Part shown: positions 42,792 through 54,538 of the stretch, one piece after another | How the letters are laid out: every line of letters starts with the position of its first letter | Position numbering within the stretch: the stretch's first letter is position 1 | NCBI GenBank assembly: GCA_965240325.2 | Contig: OZ251254.1 | Span: 799,843-863,842 of the forward strand | DNA: 64,000 nucleotides | Reading direction: 5' to 3' | From: Rebecca billardiae RCC1528 | Lineage: Eukaryota > Haptophyta | Translations under genes and position numbers: made by a program | The notes under the pieces: model-generated | What the model was told of the DNA's origin: nothing | Databases searched by the model: none | The model's input: only the letters and a program-made list of their open reading frames with translations

Positions 42792-45700
42792 ATGTCGTCG
42801 ACGAGCGGCGCGCCCGGCGGCGGCCCGCGCCGCGCGCTCACCACGTCGCACGTCGCGCTGCCGCCGCCTTTGGGCGCGGCGCCGTCGCCCGGCGGCGGCG
42901 CGGCGCCGGCGCGGCGCGTGACGACGGCGCCGGGCGGGCGGCGCGCGGGGCGCGCGTCGCCGCCGCAGCGCGGTCGCTCGTTCGTGCGCGCGCCCTCCGC
43001 CTCGCTCCACGACGTCCCCGCCCTCTCCGTCGACCGCACCGCGTGGATGCGCGCGGACATGACGCCGTTCACCTCGCGCTCCTCCGCGATGCAGCGGCTG
43101 CGCTCGCGGCCGACGCCGAAGCAGCTGCTCGCGGACATCGAGGACATGCTCGTGGAGACGGAGGAGGAGAAGAGCCGCGAAGGCGCCGCGGCCGTCGCGC
43201 TGCTGCGCGACGTGCAGGCGCGGCGCAGGTGGCAGCCGCCCGGCCGCGCGCACGCGGCACGCCTGCCGCACGCGCGCGGCGCGCAGACGGCGCAAGAGCA
43301 CACGCGCGCGGTGCTGGGGCTGAACCGGATGGTGCAGTCGCAGCTGCGGCGCAACGTGCTCGACGAGTTCCGCTCCTCCGACTTTGCGCACAACCCGCTC
43401 GTCGAGGACGACGAGGCGGCGGCGGCGGAGGCGGAGGCGGCGGCCGCGGCCGAGGCGCAGCAGGCGGAGGCCGCGCTGCTCGACGGCGGCGCCGCCGCCG
43501 CCGCCGACGGCGAGCCGCGCGGCTCGGCGCCCGGCGGCGGCGGCGGCGGCGTGGGCGGCGGGAGCCCGCCCTCGCCCACCGACGCGCTGCAGCCGTGGCA
43601 GACCTACCTGCTCGAGGCGAGCGCCGCGCCGCCCGGCGGCGGCGGCTCGCCGCTCGGGCGGCGCGGCTCGAGCGCGACGCTCGGGCGGCGCAGCTCGTGG
43701 CTGGGGCTGGGCGCGGCGGAGCACGGCGGGCAGCAGCCGCGCTCGTTTCGGGGCGCGCTGCCGGGCGGCTCGCCCACGCTCGGCGTGCCGTCGCTCGGCA
43801 CGCCGCGCGCCGCCGGCGCGGCCGGCGCCACCGAGCTGGGCACGCCGCAGCTGGGCACGCCGCGCGCGGGCTCGGCGCTCGCCCCCGCCTCGCCACCCCG
43901 CGCGGCCGCGGCGGCGTTCGCGCTGCCGGGGCCGTCGGCGGCGGCGGACGGCGGCGGCGGCGGCGGCGGCTCGCCGTCGGCCGCCGCGCCGGGCGCGTCG
44001 GCGCGCGCCCTCGGCTTCCGCGCGCGCCGCGCCTCCGCGCTCTCCTCGTGCGCGTCCGAGGGCGGCGGCGGCGGCTCGTCAGCGGCGGAGGGCGAGGGTG
44101 CGGAGGGCGCGGACGGCGCTGACGGGCCGATGGACGAGCTGGCCGCCCTCACGCGCGGCGGCGGCGTGTCCGACCTGCTCGCGCTGAAGCGGCAGGTGCG
44201 CGCGGCCGACACCGACGGCAGCGGCGCGCTCGAGATCGACGAGTTCGTCGAGGCCGTCGGCGCGCTCTGGGCGGGCCGCGCCAAGGCCTCGCGCTCGCAG
44301 CTGCGCAAGTTGTTCCTGCAGATCGACGCCAACTCAGACGGGGTCGTCTCGTGGGAGGAGCTCGTGACGTTCCTGCTGCTCAAGGACCAGAGCGCGCAGG
44401 AGGGGCAGTCGTCGCGGTACGCGCTCGACCACCTGCCGTACGACGAGCTGCACTCCACGCACGCCCACCCCGCCACGCACGTGCTGGCGCTGGCCGAGCG
44501 CGCCAAGTACGTGACTGTCTCGAGGGACGGCACGCTGCGCTCGTGGCAGCGGGACGGGCTGCGGCACCAGCACACGGTGCCGCTGGGGCCGGGCTGGGTG
44601 AGCGCGGCGCTGTACGTGCAGCCGTCCAAGCGGATCGCGCTCGCCTCCGCCCACCGCGAGCTCGTCCTCTACGACTCGCTCTTCTACCGGCAGGCCTCGC
44701 GCGTGCGGCTGCCGTTTGTGCCTCAGGCGCTGTACCACCACGCGCTGCCGGCCACGGCGGGCGGGCAGGGCGGGATCGAGGCGTCGCGGCTGCTGGTGGG
44801 CGACCAGGCGGGCTGCGTGCACGTGATCGAGTGGGAGCCGCTCGTGCACGCCAACGCGCTGCACCGCACCGCCACCCACCGCGTCGCCACCGACTGGGTG
44901 GAGCAGATCGCCTACGCCGAGTCGCTCAACGGCTTCCTGGTGGCGTCTGCGGACGGGTCGGTGCGCGTGCTGGACGAGTACTCGCTGCGGCAGCAGGCGG
45001 CGATCTGGAACCCGAGCCGGCGCGCGGTGCACTCGGTCGCGTGGTCGCCCTCGCACAACATCGTCGCGAGCGCGGGCGCCGAGCGCCACGTGCACCTCTG
45101 GTCCGCCTCGATCCCGTGGCCGGTGGCGACACTGTACGGGCACGCGGCGGCGGTGGTGCAGGTGCTGGCGTCGCAGCGCTCGGGGCAGCTCGTCACGCTC
45201 GCGGCGGACCACACGGTGAAGATCTGGGACACGCGCACGCACCGCGCGCTGCAGACGCTCGTGCCGCCGCGCGGCCAGCCCGCCACGTGCGCGCTGCTCG
45301 ACGAGGCGCGCGAGGCCATCGTGACGGCGGGCGCGCGGCCGGTCGTGTGGTCGAGCGTGCTGCGGCAGGCGGCAGACGCGGCGGGCGGCGCCGGCGGCGG
45401 CGGCGCGGTGAACGCGGGGCCCGGCGGCGCGGAGGCGGACGCGGGCGCGGACGGCGAGGGCGGTGGTGGCGCCGAGGGCGGCGGCGGCGCCGGCGGCGCG
45501 GACGCGCACGCGGCCGGCGGCGCGGGCGGCGGCGGCGCGCGGCCGCGCGCGCCCAAGGGCGTGCGCGCGCGCGCCTTCCCCTGGCTGACGGCTGAGCTGA
45601 TCCTCAGCCTGAGGGCGGGGGTGCAGAGGCGGCTGGCCGCGCAGGGCGGGCTCGAGGGCGGGGCGGACGGGGTGGAGGGGGCGCCCGCCGCCGAGGGCGC

Positions 45701-46595
45701 CGCCGCCGCCGCTGACGAGGCCGCGCCCGCCGCGGCCGCCGACCCGGCCGCGCAGCAGCAGCAGCAGCCGCAGCCGCAGCCGCAGCGCGCGAGCCGGCGC
45801 GCGAGCGCGCTCGGGCGGCGCGCGAGCACGCGCGCGGCCGCGCAGGCGGCGGGCGCGCCCGCCGCGGCGGACGGCTCCTTCGCGCTGGACCAGGCGGCGA
45901 TGCTCGACGCCGCGATCGCCGCGCGGCTCGGCGCGCCCTCCGCCGAGACGGCGCAGACCCCGGCCGAGGCGGCGATGAACGCCGCCACCCACGCGGCCCT
46001 CACGCAGCTGATCGCCGAGCCGGCTGCGCCCGCGCACCCCGAGCGGATCGTGACGGCGGTGGCGAGCGCGCAGTTCGAGCTGCTGCTCAGCGTGGACCAG
46101 GCCGCGTCGGTGCGCGCGTGGCGCTCCGACACGGGCGCGCCCGCCTTCCGCTTCCACGCCCACGCCGGCGTGAAGGTGACCGCGGCCGCGCTGGACACGC
46201 TGGGCCGCCGGCTGCTGGTCGGCTCTGCGGACGGACACGTGCGCGTGTGGAACTTCTCGTCGGGGCAGTGCCTGCTCGACTGCCTGCCGCCGCGGCTGGA
46301 CGCGAGCCACGCGGGGCGGCGGCGCGGCGCGCGCGGGCCCTCGCGCGGGCCGCCCACCGCCACCGCCGAGCGCGCCGCCGCGCGCGCGCGCGGCGCGAGC
46401 ACGCGCTCGCGCTCCGCGTCGCCGCCGCTCGCCGGCCGGCGCGCGCGCCGCCGCAGCCGCCCGCCCTCCGCCGCCGGCGCCAAGGACGGCAAGGACGGCG
46501 GCGGCGCGGAGGCGGGGGCGGCGGCGGCGGGCGCGCGCCCCGCCGCCACCGCCGCCGCCGCCACCGCCTCCGCCGCCGCCGCGCTCGCGGCCGCG

Positions 46596-46628
<33 letters not shown>

Positions 46629-49063
46629 GAGGAGGCGGAGGCGCTCGAGCTGAGCGTCGTGCTGGCGGTGCGCGAGGGGCCGTTCAGCCTGCTGCTGGGC
46701 GCGGGGGCGGCGGACAGCATCTGGGTGTGGCCCGACGAGCCCGAGCTCACGCAGGCGGGCGGGCAGGTGGAGTGCCAGCGCGTCCTCCCCGCCGTGGACG
46801 ACGTCCTCTCCCTCGCCTTTGCCGCGCCCAACAACCTGGTGGTCGGCTGCTACGGCGGGCTGCTGCTGGTGTACAACCTCGACTCGTTCGCGCTGAGGCT
46901 GCGGCTCTCGCACGCGACCAACGGGGCGATCCTGACGGCGGCGCAGCTGGCGAGCGTGCCCGGCGGCGCGGAGGGCGCGGACGACGCCGACGCCGCCCGC
47001 GGCAGCGCCTCGGCCGAGCGGCTCGGGCTGTGGGTGTGGGGCGGCGGGAAGGGCGCGGGCGGCGCACACGCGGCGGCGGGCGCGGCGGCCGTGCCGACGA
47101 CCGCGGCGGCGGCGGCGGCGGCGGCGGACATTCAGGGGCGGCGGCGCTCGGCGTTCGACCTGCCGCCCGACACGCCCGCCTCCGAGGCGCTCGCCGTCGC
47201 CGCCACCGCCGCCTCCACCGACCGCGCCGTGACCGCGCTGTGCGTGCTGGGCGCGCTCGTGAACGCGTCCGGCTTCCCGCAGCTGCTGGCGAGCGCGGGC
47301 GGCGACGGCCAGCTGCGGCTGTGGCACCTGGTGAACGCGCGGCTGCTGGCGCGGTGCGAGGTGGCGCCGTCGGGCGTGCCGCTGCTCTGCGTCTCCTTCT
47401 ACGCGCCGCTCCGCCTGCTCCTCCTCGGCGACGCGGAGGGCGGCGTGCACGTGCTCTCCATCGCCGCGACCCTCTCCTCGCTCACCAAGCAGCCGAGCAG
47501 GCAGCCGCCCGCGCCCAGGCTGCTGCTCAGCTGGCGCGGGCACTGGGCGGCGGTGGCGGCGATCTCGGCGTTCGACGACGCGCCGCCCTCGGACCCCGCG
47601 CCCGCGCCGCCGCCGCCGCCGCCGGGCGGCTCGCCCGCCGCGGGCGGCGGCGCGGCGGGCGCGCGCGCGCGCCGCACGCCCACGCCCGCACCCAAGGGCG
47701 GCGCCGCCGGCGCCGCCGACGCGGCCGGCGGCGTCGCGTCGACGGAGCCGCCGCTCGCGCTTGCGGGCGTGCGCCACTTTGTGTGCACCGCCGCGCGCGA
47801 CGGCACCGTGCGCGTCTTCGGCCTCGACGGCTCCTTCGTCGGCGCGCTCGGCTCGGAGTGCTGGCGGCTGCGGCGCAAGAGCAGCTACCACCGCGTCGGA
47901 CTGCCGCCGAGCGCGGTGCGCGTCTCCACGGGCCGCGCGGCGTGGCAGGTGGTCGAGGAGTCGACGCTGCCGCTCGTCGTGACGGCCGCGGCGTTCCAGC
48001 GCGCGGCGGCGCTCAAGGCGGCCGTCGCCGCGACGCGGCTCGCCGCCGGCCTCGGCGGCGGCGGCGGCGGCGGCGCGGCGGGCGCCGAGGGCGCGGGCGG
48101 CGCCTCGTTTGGCGGAGGACGCTTCTCGCAGCGCGCCGCGGCGAGGCGCGCCGCCGCCGCGGCCGAGGCGGGCGAGGCCGCCGCGCCGGCCGAGGCCGCG
48201 CGCGCCGCCCCCGCGTCGACGATGTTTGGCGCGCTCGCCGCCCTCAAGCAGCAGCAGCAGCAGCCGCAGCCGCAGCCGGCGGCAGCGCCCGCCGCCGCGC
48301 CCGCCGCCGCGCCGCCCGCCGCCGCCGCCAAGCCGCCGCCGCCGCGCGACGACGACGACGAGCTGCAGGCTGAGTGGATGCGGCTGCGGGACGACCAGGT
48401 GAAGGCGAGCGTGACCGAGAAGCTCTCCAAGACGGCCGCCGCCGGCGCCGAGTACGGTGCGCGCGCGCGCCCGCGCTGCGCGCGAGCGTCGCGCGCGGCG
48501 CGCCTCCCCCGCGCGCTGAGCGCGGCTCGGCCGTTGCGCGCGCCCGCGCCCGCGCTGCCGGGGCCGTGCGCCGTGGCGCGCGCAGGCGCCAAGCTCGCGG
48601 AGGTGCTGCAGATCTCCGCGACGGAGGGCTTCCTGCTCGCGCGCGAGAAGGCGCGCGTGGGCGACTTTGGCCCGCGCGGCGCCAAGCAGATCGTCATCCG
48701 CACCGCGCCGCTCGCCGAGGTGGTCGACCCGTCGACCAACCCGGAGCGCAGCGCGCGGCACGCGGAGCGCGAGCGCACGCTCAAGCCCAACACCGGGCTG
48801 ATGGCGGGCGGCGAGGCGAGCAAGCGCGCGGCCGTCGACCCGAAGGTGCGAGCGCGCGGCGCGCGAGCGCGCTGCCCGCCTCCGCGGCGGCGCGCCGCTC
48901 ACGCGCGCGCCCGCCGCCCTGGCCGTCCCTTGCGCCCTTTCGGTTGGTGCGCTGCTGCGCTGCTGCGCCGCAGGTGGTGGACCAGTACGCGCCCGGGCTG
49001 TGCCAGTGGCTCTTTGCGCCCACGCGCACCATCGAGACGGACGGCACGCGCCGGCCCGACTAG
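42792..49063 (+). CDS. Large EF-hand / WD40-repeat protein (WDR49/CFAP337-like)
   Basis: Exons are 42792-43211, 43287-48456, 48586-48845 and 48974-49063. The introns (75, 129 and 128 nt) all have GTGC...GCAG-type ends; the first two keep frame. A low-complexity N-terminus and a helical region lead to two EF-hands with complete loops: DTDGSGALEIDE (44208-44243) and DANSDGVVSWEE (44325-44360). Many WD40 blades follow, including TVSRDGTLRSWQRD, DHTVKIWDTR, VGSADGHVRVWNF, GDGQLRLWHLVN and ARDGTVRVFGLDG, with long Ala/Gly inserts. The order EF-hands then WD40 matches the WDR49/CFAP337 and WDR64 type found in motile-cilium axonemes, so a Ca2+-responsive axonemal role is inferred. The short last exon (VVDQYAPGLCQWLFAPTRTI) is supported by the reading frame. 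Confidence 0.8.
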
Positions 49064-49708
49064 CGCGACGCCGCTCGGCGCTGGCTGCTTGCTGCTCAGC
49101 GCAGGCCGAGGTGCCCAGCCTGCAGCGCCGCGGGCTGTGCTGAGCCTGTGAGTCCGACTGGGACCGGCCGACTGCGTAGACGGTCCGCTGCGTGCGAGGC
49201 TGGGCCGTTGTGGCTCACTCCAAGTCCAGATACGACCAGTGATGCTGGTATCAAGCCGCACGCACTCCGCGAGAGCTCAGTCGGGCCGCCATTGTTTCGA
49301 TCCGCCCGGAATGGCAGTCGGGGAGCTCTCCAACGGAGGGGGGAACGGATGTCGGATTCCCGCACGATGGCGGTCGTCCGCGATAGCCTCACTCGACGCG
49401 TCAATTGGACATATTCGCCTCGTCGCGCCCACCTTGGCGCGACCGCGAGACTACCAGCGCGGGCGACCCGCCACGCTCTGTGACGGTGCCGACCTCATCG
49501 CCTCGACCGCGCGGTCCGGACGCGCGGACCCCTACCCGCGGCACCGAGTCCGACCCTACGGCCAGGCGGCGGCCCCCAGCTGATCCGACACGGACTGATC
49601 AGCCCCGGTGGCAGGCCACAGACGCGGGCGCGGATCGGGTGTCGACGCCCTCTCGCACACTCGGCGTCCAGCCCGGTCTGCCGCGCGGCCGCCCTCCTCG
49701 TCTCCGCC
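49064..49708. other. Region between convergent genes, nothing recognised
   Basis: It is 645 bp of mixed sequence of moderate GC between the EF-hand/WD40 stop and the kinase stop (opposite strand). It probably holds both 3' UTRs. No repeat or RNA gene was seen. Confidence 0.5.
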
Positions 49709-52508
49709 TCACCACCCCTCCCAGTAGCCCTCGTCGGTGGGCGTGTACGGCCTGATCGGGTTCTTCTTGCCGCCGCCCTTGGATGCGGCGGAGGGGCGCG
49801 GCTTGAACGGCACGTCCAGCTGCGCGCAAGCGCGCGCGCGGCGCGCGGGGCGCGCGCGCGGCGTGAGCGCCCGCCCTGCCCCCCGCCCCGCCGCGCGCGC
49901 GCGGTGTGCGGTTGGCGCGCGCGCGCCTTCTTGTCGTAGAGGCCGTCCCAGTTGAAGTGCGCAAAGAAGGGGTGCATCTTGACGTCGTCCGCGTCGTTCT
50001 GCAGGTTGCCCAGCCGCTTCGCCGCCTTCGGGTGCAGCAGCGCCGCGATCACGGACTGCGCCTGCGTGGAGAACGAGTCGGGGAACACGATCTCGTTCTT
50101 GAGGATCTTGACGTACCTGCGCGCGCGCCGGGCAGCACGCCGGGCGGCGGCTCGGCGCGCGGCGCGGCGCGCGCGCGGGCGCGGCGCGCGCGCGGCGGGC
50201 GGCGCGGCGCTGGCGGGCGCCCGCGGGCGGCGCGGGCCGCGCGGCGCGCGCACATGGCCTGCACGTTGTGGTCCGCCGTCTCGAAGGGCGTCCTGCCCGT
50301 GAGCAGCTCGAAGAGCAGCACGCCGCAGCACCACCAGTCGACTGCAAAGTCGTACGCCAGGTGTTGGATGATCTCAGGGGAGAAGTAGCACGGGGTGCCG
50401 CACTGCGTGAACGTCTTGGTGCCGACCATCAGCCGCTTGGCGAGGCCGAGGTCGACGACCTTGATGTACCCCTTGTCGTCGACCAGCACGTTCTCCGGCT
50501 TCAGGTCCCGGTAGATCACGTGCTGCTTGTGCATGTGCTCGAGCGCCAGCACGACGCCGCCGATGTAGAAGCGCGCGTGGTCCTCGGAGAAGTTGCCGCC
50601 CATGTCGTCCTGCACGTCGAAGAGGTCGCCGCCGGGGAGGTACTCGATGAGCATGTACACCCACTCGGCGTCCTGGTACGTGTTGAACATGGAGCACACG
50701 CACGGGTGCGGCATCATGTCCGCCATCAGGTTGCGCTCCTGGAACATGTTGTCCCGGCGCGAGCCTATCTTCTTCTGCGCCTTGAGCGCGTACCGCTCCT
50801 TGGAGCCGTCGTGCTCGACCAAAAAGACGAGGCCGTACGCACCCTTGCCGACCTGCGCGATGGTGGAGAGCGAGGAGGGGTCGCGCGTGTCCTCCGCCGC
50901 GCGCCTCCGCTTGATCAGCTGCTGCGGCTCCTTCAGCGGCTTGATCGTCGTCACGAAGAACGCCTTGGTCAGCGAGTAGCACACGAGCGGCGTGGCGGCG
51001 AGCACGGTTGCCATGCGCGGCTTCTCGTCCATCAGCGCGCGCTCGCCGAAGAAGTTGCCCTGGTGCAGGTGGTCGATCTGCTTGGAGCCGACCATCACGT
51101 CCACCTCGCCGTCCTTGATGATGTACAGCTTGTTCCCCGCGTCGCCCTGCCGGAAGACCACGTCGCCCCTCTTGAAGCGCTCCTCCGCGAGGTTGGAGGC
51201 CAGCTGCTCGCGCACCGACGCGTCGAGCACCGCCAGCAGCGGGATGCTGCCGACCGCCAGCTTGTTCAGCGCGGAGAGGTCGCGGTTGAGCACGACCTTG
51301 GGCTCGCCCACGGTGAGCACAAAGTCCTGCCGCGTGATGCTCGCGATCTCCACGTTCTCGCCGCGCGCGACCACCTGGTGCTCGGAGGAGGACGCGCCGA
51401 ACAGCGACTCCTCGCCAAAGTAGTCGCCCGGGTACTTGTGCGCCACCTCCGCCTCGCCCTTGCGCAGCGAGGCCTCGCCCATGCGCATGATGTACAGGTG
51501 CGCGATCTTCTCGCCCGCCTTGAGGATCACCTGCCCGTCCGTGAACTTGTCCACCTGCGCGCGGCGCGGCGCGGCGCGGCGCGGCGCGCGGCGCGCTCCG
51601 GTCGGCGCGCGGCGCCGCGGGGTGGGCGCCGGGCGCCGGGCGCCGGGCGCCGCGCCGCGCGGCGCGCGCACCTGCAGCGCGGAGGCGAGGCGGAGGCGCT
51701 CCTTGGGCGTCATGTGGTGGAAGATGGGCATCGTGCGGATCAGCTTCTCGTTGGCGCCGAACTGGTGCGCGACGCGCCGCGCGGGCGAGCGGCGGTGGCG
51801 GTGGCGGGCGGTCGGTCGGCGCGCGGCGCGGCGCTCGCGGCGGCGACGGCCGCGCGCGCGCGCGCGCGGTGGCGGCGGCCGCCGCGGCCAGCGCGAGCGA
51901 GCGCCGCGCCCCTCCTCGCGCCGCCACGCCGCGCCGCGCCGCGCGGCGTGCGCGCGCGCGCGCACCTCGCGCTTCTGCGCCCACTTGAAGACGAGGTGGA
52001 AGGTGCGCTTGGGCAGCACGTACGCGAGCGCGTCCCCCTTGGGCGCCTTGAGCGAGTACATCCGGCTGTCCTCGTAGAGCAGGCCCTCCTCGCCGTGGTG
52101 CTGGCCCACGCCGAGCGTGCGCGGCTTGTCCCGCGGGTCGTCGGACGAGAGCACCACGCTGCCCGCCGTCACGACGATCAGGCCGGGCGCGAGCGGGCGG
52201 CTCTGCCCCTTGCCGATCTCGAGCTGCTCCGTGTGGTCGATGAGGTCGGACATGTGCTCGGGGGACATGCGCGCGCCGAGGTTGGTGGTCTCGATGGCCT
52301 TCTTGATGATCGCCGCGTCCTCGGGCGGCTTCGCCACCGCCTTCACGTCCGGCGCGTCCTTGAGCTCCTGGCCGCGCGTCGTCTCGCCCCACACGCGCCC
52401 GCGCTGCCGGTCGGACTTGACGTGCTTGGTCTCGCGGCGCACGCCCGAGATGCGCTGGGCGGCCTCGGTGGGCTTGCCCCCGAGGATGCCCTTCACCTTG
52501 CCCAGCAT
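49709..52508 (-). CDS. Cyclic-nucleotide-dependent protein kinase (PKG-like), three CNB domains
   Basis: A predicted soluble Ser/Thr kinase controlled by cGMP/cAMP. Exons (minus) are 52508-51966, 51761-51672, 51554-50254, 50116-49927 and 49819-49709 (744 aa). Intron 4 is GC-AG (AAGAAG|GCGCGC). There are three cyclic-nucleotide-binding modules: HHGEEGLLYEDSRMY (exon 1), GDYFGEESLFGASSSEHQVV, and QGNFFGERALMDEKPRMATV. Only the last has the full GE...R-x-A-T phosphate cassette. The kinase domain (about aa 442-690) has GKGAYG, YALKAQKK (catalytic Lys), IYRDLKPENVLV, DLGLAK in place of DFG, and GTPCYFSPEII. A C-terminal extension (PTDEGYWEGW) follows the AGC pattern. Three or more CNB domains recall protist PKGs. 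The start is the first in-frame ATG of the open exon; an upstream exon is possible. Confidence 0.88.
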
Positions 52509-52963
52509 CTCCGCCGCGTGCTGCTGCGCCGCGCGCGCCTGCTCCGGGCCGCGATGCGCCGGCCCTGCCCGCGCGGCTGCCACCCTTTTGCAGCCCCTGC
52601 CGTGCGGCCGCCGCTGGACCGCCGCCGTTCTGAGACCATCCACCGGCGGCCGGGCGTCGGTCCCAAACCACCGTCGGCGCGATGACTAGCGGAGATACGC
52701 GTCCGTATGGGAGTAACGGGCAAAACCGCTCGAAGACGTGCGCCGCTTCGCATTCATCAGTACGCCTCGTGCTCATTACGCCGGCGGGACGGAACGAGGC
52801 GCGAGGCAGAACGCGCCGCTTCCGGCTGAGGGGCTGAGGGCGTTGCGGAGACCGTACAGCACGATGGCGGTCGGCGCTACCTCCACCACGATGAGCACGC
52901 AGCCAGAGCTTGTTGGGCGCGACGGCCGAGCGCACGCACGGCGCGCCGCCTCGCGCCGCGCGC
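52509..52963. promoter_or_regulatory. Upstream region of the kinase gene
   Basis: It is 455 bp between the kinase start and the stop of the next gene on the same strand. Lower-GC DNA at 52690-52780 and 52850-52900 may hold the promoter. The kinase reading frame stays open upstream to 52643 without an ATG. Confidence 0.35.
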
Positions 52964-54439
52964 TCAGCCGAGTGAGACGCGCGAGAGCGCCGCGGCCGCG
53001 CCGTCCGCGCCGCCGCCGTCGCGCGCGGCCGACGCGTCCGCGCCCGCGCTCGGCTCGGCCGCGGCGGCGCCCACGCCGTCGTACGGCCCGACGTTGTCGG
53101 CGACGAACCGCCAGAACGCCGCGACGCCGCGCGCGCTGTCCACGTCGCACACATCCGCGAGCGGCCGCGCGGGCGGCGCGTCGGCGGCGTCCGCTGCGCC
53201 CGCGCCGGGCGCCGCCTCCTTGGGCCTCGCCTTGAGCTGCGCCATGCCCAGCACGCACTCCACGACCTCGGCGGAGAGCGTGCGCTCGGCGAAGGGCCAG
53301 TCGCGCCCGAGCGCCGCCTCCGCGCCGCGCGCGCGCGCGCCGCCGCCGCCCGCGCCGAGCGCGCGCACCGCCGCGTCCGCGCCCGCGCCGCCGGGCGGCA
53401 CGGGCGCGGCCTCGAACGCGAGCGCGCACGGTGCGCGCGCTGGCTGTGAGAGCAGGTAGAGCGCGCGCCCGCCGTGCTCGGCGCCGCCCGCGCCGTCGAG
53501 CGCGGCCGCCTCGAACGCCGCCGCGCGGTGCCGCGCCAGCCCGGGCAGCTGCGACGCCCACGCGCGCCGCACGCGCACCGCGCCGAGGCTGTAGCGCTCG
53601 AGCGGCGGCGCGCGCGCCCAGTGGCACGGCGCGCGCGCCTCGGCGGCGCCGCCGCCGTCGGCGCCGCCGTCGGCGCCGCCGACGGCGGCGGCGTCGGCGT
53701 CGGCGTCGGCGTCGCCGACGGGCCGGAGCGCGAGCCACCAGCGTCCCGCCGCGTCCACCTCGAGCAGCAGCGCGTGCTGCTCGCGGCACGCCCAGTCCGT
53801 GCCGCCGCCGCGCACGGGCGACGCGCGCCGCTCGTGCGCGAGGCCGCAGCCGAGCAGCAGCGCGGCCCTGCGGCCCATCTCCAGGCTGTGCACCGCCTCG
53901 CGCGCGGAGGCGAGCGCGTCGGCGTGCGGCGCGAAGGGGTGCGCGCCCGGCGCGTGCGTCGGGCCCGCGCCCGCGCCGCCGAGCAGCGCCGCCGCGCTCA
54001 GCGCGAGCGCGAGCGCGCGCGCGGCGGCGTCGAGCCGCGCCGCCAGCCGCGGCAGCGCGTCGCGCCGCCGCACGCCGCCCGTCTGCCGCTCGAGCCAGGC
54101 GCGCACGCCGCCGCCGCCGCCCGCGTCGTCGTCCGGCTCGCTCGCGCCCTCCTCCGCCTCCCCATCCTCCGCCGCGCCGCCCTCGTCCTCCGGCGCGAGC
54201 GCCGCCTCGCACTCGGCGAGCGCCAGCCGCGCGAGGCAGACGGCGCCGTCGAGCAGCGCGGTCGTGCGGTGGCGCGCGTGCAGCCGCAGCGCGAGGAGGA
54301 GCGGCGCGTCGAGCGCGCGCAGCGCGAGCACGAGCTGCATCGCCTCCTCCGGCACCTCCTGCAGCGCGCGCACCGCGCTGATCGCCCGGCCCACGTTCGA
54401 GACGACGGCGAGCGACGGGCCGATGAGCGCGAGCGCCAT
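52964..54439 (-). CDS. Unrecognised 491-aa protein with helical N-terminus
   Basis: A single long exon from the ATG at 54439 to a stop at 52964. The N-terminal roughly 85 residues (IGPSLAVVSNVGRAISAVRA, EAMQLVLALRALDAPLLLAL) look like a helical bundle. An acidic linker (about aa 85-115), a second helical part and a region of possible beta strands (HALLLEVDAAGRWWLALRPV; LYLLSQPARAPCALAFEAAP) follow. The C-terminus has DVDSARGVAAFWRFVADNVG before a disordered acidic end. Composition is protein-like rather than Arg-rich noise. I cannot assign a family. It is divergent from the next gene with 99 bp between starts, which suggests co-expression. Confidence 0.6.
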   Translation of the reverse strand: MALALIGPSLAVVSNVGRAISAVRALQEVPEEAMQLVLALRALDAPLLLALRLHARHRTTALLDGAVCLARLALAECEAALAPEDEGGAAEDGEAEEGASEPDDDAGGGGGVRAWLERQTGGVRRRDALPRLAARLDAAARALALALSAAALLGGAGAGPTHAPGAHPFAPHADALASAREAVHSLEMGRRAALLLGCGLAHERRASPVRGGGTDWACREQHALLLEVDAAGRWWLALRPVGDADADADAAAVGGADGGADGGGAAEARAPCHWARAPPLERYSLGAVRVRRAWASQLPGLARHRAAAFEAAALDGAGGAEHGGRALYLLSQPARAPCALAFEAAPVPPGGAGADAAVRALGAGGGGARARGAEAALGRDWPFAERTLSAEVVECVLGMAQLKARPKEAAPGAGAADAADAPPARPLADVCDVDSARGVAAFWRFVADNVGPYDGVGAAAAEPSAGADASAARDGGGADGAAAALSRVSLG

Positions 54440-54538
54440 CGCGCGCCGCTCACGAGTTAATATTATAAGAGTACTCGACGCGACCGGCGACGCGCGGCCA
54501 AATCAGTGGAACGAAAGACAGTCTGAAAGTCCGGCGGG
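54440..54538. promoter_or_regulatory. 99-bp bidirectional promoter
   Basis: It lies between two divergent start codons. An AT-rich island (GTTAATATTATAAGAG, 54456-54471) in otherwise GC-rich DNA could serve as a TATA-like element in either direction, about 70 bp before the plus ATG and about 20 bp before the minus ATG. A CCAAAT is at about 54498. Confidence 0.5.

Noticed and set aside
44334-48902. Very long antisense frame (about 1500 codons) opposite the EF-hand/WD40 gene
   Set aside because: It is Arg/Gly/Ala-rich with no domain. The plus strand has EF-hands and WD40 motifs, so the antisense frame is a codon-bias shadow.
50268-52685. An 805-codon plus-strand frame opposite the kinase gene
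   Set aside because: Leu/Val/Arg-rich shadow; the minus strand carries clear CNB and kinase motifs and consistent introns.
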